Positions 26,475 to 34,900 are shown, counted from the stretch's first letter. The stretch is DNA of 41,271 nucleotides from Limisphaerales bacterium (GCA_025362675.1 JANYFN010000053.1:1-41271), one strand, 5' to 3'. Program-made: numbers and translations. The notes: generated by a model not told the origin, from the sequence alone.

Positions 26475-26493
26475 TGGCTATGGGGTGTTCACC
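26475..26493 (-). promoter_or_regulatory. ACACCCCA motif, site B (before EF-hand gene)
   Basis: Minus-strand GGTGAACACCCCATAGCCA, identical over 19 bases to site A 4.4 kb away. It is oriented toward the EF-hand gene. Confidence 0.65.
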
Positions 26494-26527
26494 TCACTCG
26501 CCGAATTGACGCCGAGAGGCTGCCAAT

Positions 26528-26565
26528 AAAAAATCGGGGCGAGGATAAAATCCACGCCCCGATTT
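26528..26565 (-). terminator. Rho-independent terminator of the VPDSG protein gene
   Basis: A perfect 11-bp stem AAATCGGGGCG / CGCCCCGATTT with a 13-base loop, followed on the minus strand by TTTTTTATT. It lies 23 bases beyond the stop codon of the VPDSG-type gene. Confidence 0.8.
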
Positions 26566-26587
26566 GATTCAATGAAATAAGTGGGAG

Positions 26588-27148
26588 TCAAGCCTTCGCT
26601 TTAATTCTAAGAAAGGTGAGGCTAGTCAGCGCGGCACCGAATAGTAAGATGGTTGATCCGCCATCGGGAGCACCAACCGGCGCGGCGGTGCTCTGCCATT
26701 GGAACGAGCCACCGGAGACGCCAAAGCCCAACTGAAAAGTGCCGGTTGTGTCATCGGCGGCATTGCCGTCATGGATTACACCCGTTCCCAACATATGAAG
26801 CGCGGAAGGGCTGGTTAAATTTTGGGCCTCGGAAGTGGCCACAAATGTGTAGGTGGTGGTGCCAACCAGCACGGACCACAAAGTGGTAAGACCCGTTGCC
26901 GGATTAACGGCAATCGGCGTGGTGAAACTAATCAAGGAAGCGCTGGCAAAACTCCCGGTCGCGGTTCCAACAGTAGTCGAATTGATGTTCATGGAAGTGG
27001 CCGTTGTCAGGTCGCCCAAAGTCCCGCCATTCTGGATGTAGGTGCCGGTGAACCCGATGCTGCCGGTGATCGGCGTCGCCTGCAGGACCGAACTGAAACT
27101 GACGAGAGCGGCCATCGCTCCAACCATGGTGATTAACGTATTTTTCAT
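26588..27148 (-). CDS. VPDSG-CTERM-type sorted exported protein
   Basis: A 186-residue protein with signal peptide (LITMVGAMAALVSFSSVLQA). The middle is Gly/Thr/Ser/Ala-rich beta-structure (GSIGFTGTYIQNGGTLGD, TATGSFASASLISFTTPI). The C-terminus has PDGGSTILLFGAALTSLTF followed by basic RIKAKA, the tripartite form of the VPDSG-CTERM signal processed by an exosortase-like enzyme in Verrucomicrobia; here V is replaced by A (APDGG). The mature protein is probably secreted or surface-bound. No exosortase is in the window. It is divergent from the response regulator, with an ACACCCCA motif facing each gene. Confidence 0.82.
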   Translation of the reverse strand: MKNTLITMVGAMAALVSFSSVLQATPITGSIGFTGTYIQNGGTLGDLTTATSMNINSTTVGTATGSFASASLISFTTPIAVNPATGLTTLWSVLVGTTTYTFVATSEAQNLTSPSALHMLGTGVIHDGNAADDTTGTFQLGFGVSGGSFQWQSTAAPVGAPDGGSTILLFGAALTSLTFLRIKAKA

Positions 27149-27232
27149 ATTTATGTTTTTTTATTGGTTTGATTCAATGGTTATTAGTTGAATTCTTTCC
27201 AATGTTAAGTTTAGCAAAATGACAGTATTCGG

Positions 27233-27249
27233 CTGTGGGGTATAACCCT
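27233..27249 (-). promoter_or_regulatory. ACACCCCA motif, site C (before VPDSG gene)
   Basis: Minus-strand AGGGTTATACCCCACAG, continuing CCGA. It is about 85 bp before the VPDSG gene and oriented toward it. Confidence 0.5.
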
Positions 27250-27303
27250 AATAGCTGCCAACATTTTAGAAAAAGCATCTTGCGTTGATGATAGCTTTGA
27301 GGC

Positions 27304-27320
27304 GGGTATAACACCCCATA
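27304..27320 (+). promoter_or_regulatory. ACACCCCA motif, site D (before response regulator)
   Basis: GGGTATAACACCCCATA, directly followed by TCTGGGGTG so that the second half can pair with it. It is 34 bp before the response-regulator start; a TATAAA sits between. Confidence 0.55.
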
Positions 27321-27354
27321 TCTGGGGTGCTGATTCGTAGTATAAAGTGAGGCC

Positions 27355-27831
27355 ATGACTGCAAAACTTATTTCAGCGAGCAACAAACCTGACGGCTTAA
27401 TCGCACCCATCACATTGGACATACGTCCGCACATTTTAGTGGTCGATGATGATCAGAAAATCCGCGAACTTAATGCCAAGGCCCTGACCCGATCCGGATT
27501 TTTAGTGGATGCTGTCGAAGACGGAGCCATTGCTTGGGATGCAATCCAGCAGAAACAATATGACTTGCTCGTCACGGACAATGATATGCCGAACCTGACG
27601 GGAGTGGGACTGCTTCAGAAACTACACGCGGCGCGAATGATATTACCGGTCATTTTGGCAACGGGAATAGTTCCGCAGGAGGAATTGATGCGGCACCCGT
27701 GGCTGAAGATCGGGGCGGTGTTGCTGAAGCCCTACACTTTCAATGAGTTGATGGACAAGGTGACAAATGTGTTGTGCCCGAGCTGTGGTGGTGGCGAGTC
27801 GATGATTTCGCCAATCAACCCAAGCCGTTAG
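27355..27831 (+). CDS. Stand-alone response regulator (receiver domain only)
   Basis: A 158-residue protein consisting of one CheY-like receiver domain. The acidic pair Asp31-Asp32 (ILVVDDDQK), phosphoacceptor Asp75 (LLVTDNDMPNLTG), Thr103 (LATG) and Lys125 (LLKP) are all in place. There is no DNA-binding or enzymatic output domain; the short tail ends in CPSCGGGE, which may be a metal or redox site. It may relay phosphate to or act by binding a partner. It lies among genes sharing the ACACCCCA motif and has a copy in front of it. No histidine kinase is in the window. Confidence 0.92.
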   Translation: MTAKLISASNKPDGLIAPITLDIRPHILVVDDDQKIRELNAKALTRSGFLVDAVEDGAIAWDAIQQKQYDLLVTDNDMPNLTGVGLLQKLHAARMILPVILATGIVPQEELMRHPWLKIGAVLLKPYTFNELMDKVTNVLCPSCGGGESMISPINPSR

Positions 27832-27870
27832 TCAGACTTTTGATGTATAAGGATTATTTTCTCCCAGAGT

Positions 27871-27890
27871 AGGGTAACACCCCACAGTCC
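27871..27890 (+). promoter_or_regulatory. ACACCCCA motif, site E (before small membrane protein)
   Basis: AGGGTAACACCCCACAGTCC, about 67 bp before the ATG of the broken Thivi_2564-type gene. Confidence 0.55.
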
Positions 27891-27957
27891 AAGCTGGTTT
27901 GCCTGTTTAAGGTCGGCACATGAAAAATAATTCACATACTGCAAACGAAGAAAAGAT

Positions 27958-28121
27958 ATGTCTTTGATCTCCCTCGTGATCCCCTAATCGTTGTCGGCGT
28001 GCTGTTTTGGCTCGTCAATACTTGCCTCCCGATGGACGCTAAGATCAAAAAATTTCTTAATATCGTCGTCGTGATCTGTGTGGTGCTGTGGCTGTTGTCC
28101 GCGTTTGGGGTGCTGGGATAG
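27958..28121 (+). pseudogene. Small two-helix membrane protein (Thivi_2564-like), frameshifted
   Basis: The ATG opens MSLISLVI, then a one-base loss in CCCCTA shifts the frame, after which LIVVGVLFWLVNTCLPMD, AKIKKFLNIVVVICVVLWLL and SAFGVLG-stop follow. The whole is 54 codons plus stop when corrected, two hydrophobic helices joined by PMDAKIKK, the shape of the small Thivi_2564-family membrane proteins. The function of that family is not known to me. It may be a real mutation or a base-call error in a C run; the rest of the gene is undamaged. The motif upstream places it in the shared set. Confidence 0.7.
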
Positions 28122-28572
28122 TAGAGGCGGGCGGCGGGCTCGGTAAGCTTATTTATGATGAGCCGATGGTGTTCCCATGGAATTACTGCGACAAGCTGCC
28201 GCAGAAATTGGGCTTGATCGCCGGTGGATTCCAATTTGGCTACAGGTTGCAGCCAAAACTCACGCTTCGCGTTCAACGCAGGCAATTTGGCTGGAAGCTG
28301 TGGCCAAATTGAAGGGTCTGATAAGCGGAATAGAATTGCCTGATGCTGCGCAAGTTTCGCGGTGAAAAACCTGACGTTTCGGGAAAGGCTTCCTGAAGAT
28401 CATGGGATATTTGGTCAATCACGGAGTCTCCCCAACCCGCCGCCTGCTGTTTTTCCACAATGCCACGGCCAATATCCCAATAGAGCAGGATGAGTTCGTG
28501 ATTGACCACGCGGGCGGCTGAAGTGCGGGCATGGAGAATGCGGGCCTTCAGGTCGGCGAGAAAGGCCGGTTA
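28119..28572 (-). pseudogene. YhcG-type PDDEXK nuclease (DUF1016) relic, N-terminal domain
   Basis: Read leftward: FLADLKARILHARTSAARVV, then NHELILLYWDIGRGIVEKQQ, WGDSVIDQISHDLQEAFPET, SGFSPRNLRSIRQFYSAY, a frame change near 28280, and QLVAVIPWEHHRLIINKL, TEPAARLYY. These are the conserved parts of the DUF1016 N-terminal domain found in YhcG-like proteins next to restriction or toxin loci. The C-terminal PDDEXK nuclease domain is missing: homology ends at the stop codon of the neighbouring small membrane protein gene. Its upstream end abuts the integrase relic. Confidence 0.8.
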
Positions 28573-28574
28573 TA

Positions 28575-28993
28575 CGTTGTGTTTTTTAATCTGGCTTCAT
28601 TGGCCGCCAGCCATTCGTCCAAATGAGATGGTTTTGATGGATGAATCGCGAAGGTCCAACCCGTGTTTCCATTCCGCCTTGAATGGCTTGATGATGAAAG
28701 CATCGGTGGCTTTAGATGAATCGGATTTCCCGAGCCGGCTGGCAACAAACTTAGTCAACAACTGCTTCAGGTTGTTTTTCCGACACGGAATCAATTTTAT
28801 CTAAACTTTTAATCCACTCGGCCAGTTTGCGCTCGGCCAGCTTCCGGTCGGTGGTTTGCAAACCGTGTTCTTTGCGCTTGCCACCAACTTTTTTTATTCC
28901 ATAATAGTTGGCGTTAAGTTTATGACGAAACAAACACGGAAAATTCGGAATTTTCTCTACAGTTCTCCTGTTGTTTTGCTGTTTGGTAGCCAT
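28575..28993 (-). pseudogene. Tyrosine integrase relic (N-terminal and core-binding part)
   Basis: From the ATG before ATKQQNNRR, the frame reads VEKIPNFPCLFRHKLNANYY, GKRKEHGLQTTDRKLAERKL, AEWIKSLDKID, the arm-binding region of the integrase family. A stop follows PEAVVD; a shifted frame gives LKQLLTKFVASRLGKSDSS and FKAEWKHGLDLRD, and a further shift gives KPSHLDEWLAANEARLKNTT. After YNR the integrase sequence stops and the YhcG relic begins. The core-binding part is paralogous to the relic at 16.4 kb. It lies about 90 bp upstream of the tRNA-Ala gene. Confidence 0.8.
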
Positions 28994-29040
28994 CCTTGAA
29001 GTAAGGGTAGTGAGAAATGGGGTGTCAACGGGTTTTAGGC

Positions 29041-29069
29041 TTGTCAAAAATAGTCGTAAGCGTTTATGA
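29041..29069 (+). promoter_or_regulatory. Probable promoter of the tRNA-Ala gene
   Basis: TTGTCA and TTATGA separated by 17 bases, with the predicted start of transcription a few bases before the tRNA. The boxes are plausible but not perfect. Confidence 0.45.
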
Positions 29070-29080
29070 ATTTGGTGGAT

Positions 29081-29156
29081 GGGGTCTTAGCTCAGTTGGT
29101 AGAGCGTCTCGTTCGCAATGAGAAGGTCAGGAGTTCGAGCCTCCTAGGCTCCACCA
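29081..29156 (+). tRNA. tRNA-Ala(CGC)
   Basis: A complete 76-base cloverleaf: acceptor GGGGTCT/AGGCTCC (with G-T and T-G pairs), D-arm GCTCAGTTGGTAGAGC, anticodon arm TCTCG-TTCGCAA-TGAGA with anticodon CGC, variable AGGTC, T-arm AGGAG-TTCGAGC-CTCCT, discriminator A and encoded CCA. Confidence 0.95.
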
Positions 29157-29214
29157 TCCTTTCGGTTAATCGCAGTGAAAGCAAAGCGGGCCACCATAGA
29201 ACCAAGGTTGCACG

Positions 29215-29742
29215 TTGACGAAAATCCCTCCGATGCAAGCACGCCACTTCGAAGCCGTTGTTTTTTCCACCAAAGCCGCCGTGGCAACCGTTCTGACTGT
29301 GTTGTGCTACGAATTCATCAAGCTACCGGGCGCACCGTGGGTTGCGGCTGTTTCCGCTGTGCTGGTGACGCAGCCCGATCTTCACGCCTCGTTCCAAGCA
29401 TCGTTCATGCGGGTCGTTGCCAATCTCGCGGGCGCGTTTGGCGGTGCGGCGTTGCTCGCCATCACCGGTCAACCGCTGGTCGCCATGGCTATCGGCGTGA
29501 TGCTCACCGGATTACTCTGCTATCTTTTGAAACAAGACGACGCGCTGCGGCCCGCGTTCGTCGCGGTAATTATCGTCACCCTCATCGGCGAGCATGACAA
29601 GTGGCACAGCTCACTCGACCGTGTCCTCGCCGTCGTCATCGGTTGTGTCTGCGCGCTAGTCGTTGGTTTTTTATTTGATAAAATTTCCAGCCTGTTCAAA
29701 TTACGCGAGGGCGAAAATAAAAAAACCGGCCAGCCGGAATAA
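29215..29742 (+). CDS. FUSC/aromatic-acid-exporter-like membrane protein
   Basis: A 175-residue membrane protein with about five to six hydrophobic helices (AVATVLTVLCYEFIKLPGAP, WVAAVSAVLVTQPDL, AMAIGVMLTGLLCYLL, ending VLAVVIGCVCALVVGFLF). The central VAAVSAVLVTQPDLHASF and the later DRVLAVVIG match the membrane half of FUSC/ArAE proteins. The start is either TTG (with AAGG at 7-base spacing) or the ATG six codons later. Its role could be export of aromatic compounds, but the substrate is unknown. It starts 58 bases after the tRNA-Ala gene and the dehydrogenase follows with a 9-base gap, so these two are probably one operon. Confidence 0.8.
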   Translation: MTKIPPMQARHFEAVVFSTKAAVATVLTVLCYEFIKLPGAPWVAAVSAVLVTQPDLHASFQASFMRVVANLAGAFGGAALLAITGQPLVAMAIGVMLTGLLCYLLKQDDALRPAFVAVIIVTLIGEHDKWHSSLDRVLAVVIGCVCALVVGFLFDKISSLFKLREGENKKTGQPE

Positions 29743-29751
29743 TTTTACCAA

Positions 29752-30549
29752 ATGAAATTTTCATTAAAAAATAAGTGGGTTTTAATCACCGGTGCTTCGA
29801 GTGGCTTCGGCGCGGCAGCAGCCACGGCGTTTGCTGCCGAGGGTGCAAAATTACTTTTGGGTGCGCGCCGTATTGATCGTTTGAAAGTAGTCACGGCGGC
29901 AGCAAAAAAAGCCGGTGCGGCGGCGGCGCACTTTCACCCGCTCGATGTCTCCAAGACTTCGAGCGTGGAAACTTTTTTTGATTGGGCGAAGCAAAAAATC
30001 GGCGGTCGGAAATCGGCGGTCGGCAAGCTCCACGTGCTTATTAACAATGCCGGCGGCGCGCATGGCGTGGACACCGTGGCGAATGGGAGAGACGAAGATT
30101 GGGAGGCCATGCTGCAAACGAATGTCCTCGGTATCCTGCGCGTGACGCGCGCGGCGCTGCCACTGTTGCCGCGCGACGACGGCGCGAGTATTCTCAATAT
30201 CGGTTCGCTGGCGGCGCGGGCGGCTTACGCCGGCAGTTCTGCCTATTGCGCGGCGAAAGCGGGCGAGCTCCAAATCACGCGGGTGTTGCGGCACGAACTG
30301 TTTGGCACCGGCATTCGTGTGAGTTCGGTCGATCCGGGCCTAGCCGAAACGGAATTTGCGCTTGTGCGTTTCAAAGGTGATGTAAAAAAAGCAAAGGAAC
30401 TTTATGCCGGCGCGAATCCGCTGGTGGCCGCAGACATCGCGGAAATTCTTGTGTGGGTTGCCACGCGGCCACCGCACGTCAACATTGATGAGATGCTCAT
30501 CAAACCTGTGGATCAAGCGGATATGGGGAAAGTTTTCAAACGTCCGTGA
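29752..30549 (+). CDS. Short-chain dehydrogenase/reductase
   Basis: A 265-residue classical SDR. ITGASSGFGAAAATAFAAEG is the nucleotide-binding TGxxxGxG segment, with Arg-rich GARRID after strand 2 suggesting NADP(H). LINNAGGAHG is the NAG motif, ILNIGSLAAR the Ser segment and AYCAAK the Tyr-x3-Lys catalytic pair. VSSVDPGLAETEFALVRFKG and the ending MLIKPVDQADMGKV resemble the YdfG-like enzymes acting on 3-hydroxy acids and L-allo-threonine, so that activity is a candidate. An insertion of KQKIGGRKSAVGK around residue 82 contains duplicated GGR/KSAVGK sequence. Confidence 0.92.
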   Translation: MKFSLKNKWVLITGASSGFGAAAATAFAAEGAKLLLGARRIDRLKVVTAAAKKAGAAAAHFHPLDVSKTSSVETFFDWAKQKIGGRKSAVGKLHVLINNAGGAHGVDTVANGRDEDWEAMLQTNVLGILRVTRAALPLLPRDDGASILNIGSLAARAAYAGSSAYCAAKAGELQITRVLRHELFGTGIRVSSVDPGLAETEFALVRFKGDVKKAKELYAGANPLVAADIAEILVWVATRPPHVNIDEMLIKPVDQADMGKVFKRP

Positions 30550-30621
30550 AACGTAACGACTGATTTGAAAAAACTAAAACGCGCGCTCAGTTCTCACTCA
30601 TGACGCATCATTTATGACCCT

Positions 30622-31851
30622 TCAGATTCCCCGGTTTGCGCGCCACAGCAGCAACGCCCCGACGGCTTGGAATAGAAAATTTGGAATCCACAAAATCAGG
30701 TGCGGATGAAATTCTGGACGTGTGGCTAAGGATTGGCCGAGAAACGTGAAGCCGTAGTAAAGTAAAACCAACCCGAGAGCGATGCCGATACCGACGTTCG
30801 TCTCGCGGCGATGAACGCGGATGCCGAGCGGGATGCCGATGAGCGCAAAACCAAAGCAGGCAAAAGAGAAAGCTACCTCGCTGTGCATCGTCACCAGGAC
30901 ACGTTCAAGTTCTCCTTGCCGCACTTTTTCAGCGGCCTGAATTTGGGCGGCAATCTCCTCCTCAGATGCTTTTTTGGGTGTGCTTTTTTCCGGGCGATTG
31001 GTTTCGGTTGCAGGGTTGTATGACTCGCCCGCTACGTTCATTTGCTTTAAGTCCCGCAATTCGGTCCGCAATTGTTCAAACGTCATATCGCTGACTTTTG
31101 GTTTAGTCGGCTGACCGGATTGTTTTTTTGGTTCATAAGTAAAATCAAGTGACTTGTAAGATTGGATTCTGGGCTGGGACGATTGTCCAGAAGGGAGCAA
31201 GCCGACGACATCCTCGAGAACCATGGTGATGGATTGATTTTTTGGGTCGGTAGTCACGTGGCCTTTGGGTGATCGGAAAAAGAAACTTTTTCCGGTGACG
31301 TTGGTGGCGTCGCCTTTTGAAGGATAGATCGTTATATTCTCAAGGTTCCCATCGCGATTTTTTTCCACAAAAACTAAAAATCCGGAGAAGTTTTTTATGA
31401 ATTGTTTCTCCGGAATCACATCGCTGCTCACATTGGCGAGGAGGTCGTTCCGGAGGTTGACGAAGGTAGCGCGGGATTGTGGGCCAATTTTCAGATTGAA
31501 CCACCCACTTAACCCGCAGCACAGCAAACCCAAAATTAAAACCGGCGTGCAAAGCGAGATTAAACTAACGCCTCCCGCCCGCGCGGCGGTGAGTTCCTGG
31601 TCGGCACTGAAGCGCCCGAACACCAGTAGCGTCGCGGTGATGAAACCCATCGGTAGCGCATAAACAAAGGCGAACGGCAGCAGCAAAGCCATTGCTTTGA
31701 CGATGAGCGCGAACTTGACGTGGCCGCTCAGTAGCAGCGGTAAAATCTGGGGCAGTCCGTTGAGCAGCACGACCACGAAGGCAAATACGGACACGGTCAG
31801 CAGCAAGGTTGCGAGCACCTGACTGAGCAGATATTTATGAAGTGTTTTCAA
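30622..31851 (-). CDS. LptF/LptG-family permease (lipopolysaccharide export)
   Basis: A 409-residue membrane protein. It opens LKTLHKYLLSQVLATLLLTV and has three N-terminal transmembrane helices, the conserved ALPMGFITATLLVFGRFSAD and ELTAARAGGVSL coupling segment, a periplasmic beta-jellyroll middle, and three C-terminal helices (FGFALIGIPLGIRVHRRETN, GIGIALGLVLLYYGFTFLG). This is the LptF/LptG pattern of the inner-membrane LPS extraction pump. TTG at 31851 was taken as the start because the longer frame upstream runs through the terminator of the pectinesterase gene. The second permease is not in the window. Confidence 0.88.
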   Translation of the reverse strand: MKTLHKYLLSQVLATLLLTVSVFAFVVVLLNGLPQILPLLLSGHVKFALIVKAMALLLPFAFVYALPMGFITATLLVFGRFSADQELTAARAGGVSLISLCTPVLILGLLCCGLSGWFNLKIGPQSRATFVNLRNDLLANVSSDVIPEKQFIKNFSGFLVFVEKNRDGNLENITIYPSKGDATNVTGKSFFFRSPKGHVTTDPKNQSITMVLEDVVGLLPSGQSSQPRIQSYKSLDFTYEPKKQSGQPTKPKVSDMTFEQLRTELRDLKQMNVAGESYNPATETNRPEKSTPKKASEEEIAAQIQAAEKVRQGELERVLVTMHSEVAFSFACFGFALIGIPLGIRVHRRETNVGIGIALGLVLLYYGFTFLGQSLATRPEFHPHLILWIPNFLFQAVGALLLWRANRGI

Positions 31852-31908
31852 ATTCGAGTCCGCGCAAGTTGGCGGATTTGCCACCGGATGCAAAGCGAAT
31901 TTAAACGC

Positions 31909-31943
31909 AAAAAAATTGGCGGCGTCCGCACAGACGCCGCCAA
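31909..31943 (-). terminator. Rho-independent terminator of the pectinesterase gene
   Basis: A perfect 11-bp stem TTGGCGGCGTC / GACGCCGCCAA with a 6-base loop and, on the minus strand, seven T directly after it. It lies 24 bases beyond the pectinesterase stop and 58 bases before the chosen start of the LptF/LptG gene. Confidence 0.9.
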
Positions 31944-31967
31944 CGAGTTTCAATTAGTCGTGTTTGT

Positions 31968-34900
31968 TCATGGATACACCACGCGGTAGAACTTCGTCAG
32001 GCCGGAAGTATTTGTGTCGGTGAAGGACGCCACGCCGCCACTCACGGTATTCGTTGAAACATCCGTCCACGATGGGTTGCTCAGATTCGCCGTGGCCTGA
32101 ATGCGGTAAGCCAGGCCGTTACTGCCGCTGAAAGTCATCGTCACACTGCCACCGTTGTTGGCGATAATACTAGTGAACGCGCTGTTCGGACTGCCCGTAA
32201 CGCTGAGCGTGCCGTTGTTGTAAGTGATGGTGTAATTACCGAGACCACTGCCTACGGCTGCGCTCGGGATAATTGAATAGCTGCCGACGCCCGCGCCCGC
32301 GCCTGCGCCCGTGCTACTGAGCGCCACGCTGGTCACAGAATCACTGGGAACGAGACCGGTGGAGCTGAACTCGGTGCCCGCGAATATGATGGTCTGGCCG
32401 ATGACCTTATTGACGTTGCTGGCCGTGATACTTAAGGCCGCCGGTGTGATGACGAGGTTACTAGTGCCGATGAAGTTGATGGCGTAGTTTGCGTTCAGGC
32501 TCAACGTGCCTTGCGTGATCGCGTAACTGCCAACGTTATTGCCGGCAACACGATCAAGCGCGCCGCTGAAACTATCGCCGGAGAGCAAGACGGGGGCGTA
32601 AGTGTAAGTCAGCGCCGGGTCTAAGTTGCCATAAACTTTGATCTGGCCATTAGGCGTCACCGTGATGCTGAGAGTGTTAACCGTCAATGTGGCTGTGCTG
32701 CTGGTGACGCTGCCCGCAGGTGTCGTGACCATCACGGCGTAGTTACCGGCAGTATCCATCGTCGCGCTGGCTAAGTTCAGTGTGGCACTGATGGCACTAG
32801 GAAGGTTTGTTCCCGCGTGCTGCCATTGATAGGTCGGAGTAGGAATACCGGTCGCTAAGACACCGAACGAAGCTGACTGGCCGGCAGTCACTGTCTGGCT
32901 GAGGGGATTCGTCACAATCGAAGGCACAATTGAAGGCGTCCACCCATAGAACCACGTAGGAATGTTCGTGGCGGCAAACAGGCGGGCATCGTTGCCGCTG
33001 ATGCTGGTGACGACGGTATAGGTCACCGGGATATTGTTCGTCGTATTCAAGTCTTGCCAGAGGACAAAATTGCCGCTGAACAGCGAGGCCGATGGCGCGA
33101 TGTAATTAGTTGCAAAGTCGCAACCATACCAAGATACGTTGTTACCCGCACTACCATTGCTGCCGGCAAGCGTCACGGTGCCAACGCCGGAATCGGCGGT
33201 GAAGGTGCAGTTCACGAAGGACATACCGTTGGCGGAAAAACTACCGCCGGGATTCGCCCAGGGGAAATTAGTGCTGATAGTCGCAGAAGTATCAGTGCGG
33301 GCAGCCGTTAGATTGTATCCGCTGGCACCAGAAATGGTTTGAATGGTGCATTGGTCGAAGTAGAGATTGCCACCGCCCCAGATGTAATCAAAGTTACCCT
33401 TGACTAGGGTCTTATAAAAATAGGCCTGGGAGGAATTTACATTCGCAAGAATCGTGTCCTGCCGTCCGTCAAGTTCCGAGTTGTAAACGATGCAGCGTTT
33501 GGCACTGCTTTCGATCATCATGGCTTCGGCTTGCGAACCGCCTTGCGGTGTGCTGTTAGAAACCGCCAGCGTGTCGAGCACAATGTCATTGGCATTCACC
33601 TTGAACGTCATGCGCGCGTGCGTGCTGCCCCCATTGACCGCTTGGAACGTGGCGTTATTCGGGAAGGCAATGACGGAGCCGGTGCGGCTCTGGCCGCGCA
33701 GCGTGACGTTGTGTTTGCCCGCGATATCAACGATTTCGGTGTAGAGACCGTTACGGATGCTAATGACCCGCTGCGTGGCGTTGGTGCCAGCCGCGAGCGA
33801 ATTCACCGCGCCCTGCACGGTCAAGAAGTCAGCGCTGCCATCGCCGTTCACGATCGGATTTGCCGGGTCTGCCGGGCCACTTACCTTGGTGTTGAATAAC
33901 CATACGTTCGTCGCGGTGATGCCGACAAAATAGGCGCCAGCCGCATCGGTGAAGGCACCGTTGTCAATCGTCACATAATACGTTGCGTTCGGTGACAGCA
34001 CGCTGAAGTGCGGATAAATTTTCGCCGTGTTGCCGCTAATCTGAATGGTCTGGTAGGAGAATGACTGGCCGTCACCGGAGAACGTGCGCTGCTGCACTGC
34101 GCCCAAGCCAATGTTGATCGTGTCCACGGGCGTGGCGGAATTGGTGACGTTGTAAATCTTGATCGTGCCGTTCGTCCCGATGCTCGGGGCCACGCTGAAC
34201 GTGATGGCCAGTGGCGTATCGTAACAGATCGCTGAAGCGCCATTAGCCGGCGACAAGGTCGTGGCCGCCATAGTGGAATTCACCGTGAGTGTGACCACGG
34301 AACTGGTAATTGCACCAGCGACATTGGTGATGACGACTTTATAGTTGCCCATGTTTGCGGGCGCGGCGCTCGCAATGTTATAGGTTGAACTAGTAGCGCC
34401 GGAAATTGGTGCGTTGTTGAAATACCATTGGTAGGCAGGTGCAGGCACGCCGCTGGCGGTGACCGAGAATAATGCCGGCTGCGTGTTGTTCACCGCTAGA
34501 TTTGAGGGCTGCGCGCTTATAGCCGGGGGCACGATGACGGTGAGGGTCGCACTATTCGTCACGCTGCCAGCCGAATTACTAGCGACACATGAATAGAGAT
34601 AGCCATTCTGGCTAAACAAAATATTGGCGAGGGTGAGCGTAGTATTAGTTGCGTTAAGGATCGGTGCGCCGTTTTGATCCACCCATTGCAACACCGGCTG
34701 AGGCAGTCCGTAGTAGGAGGAAATGCTGAAAGTCCCATTGTTACCTTGGCTAACCGTGAGGTTATTCGGACCGACGAGCGTCGGGGCCACGTTACTAGCC
34801 GAGACTAACAGATACATGCTGTTGGTGACGGTGCCTGCGCTGTTGCTGGCCACCAGCGAATACGTTCCGGTATCCGCCGCTTGAGCATTGGCGATCGACA

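Noticed and set aside
29000-29025. GACACCCCAT before the integrase relic as a seventh motif copy
   Set aside because: Only the core eight to ten bases match, the flanks differ, and the gene is a relic; chance is likely.
31852-31953. Longer N-terminus for the LptF/LptG protein
   Set aside because: The extra codons run through a perfect terminator hairpin of the upstream gene.
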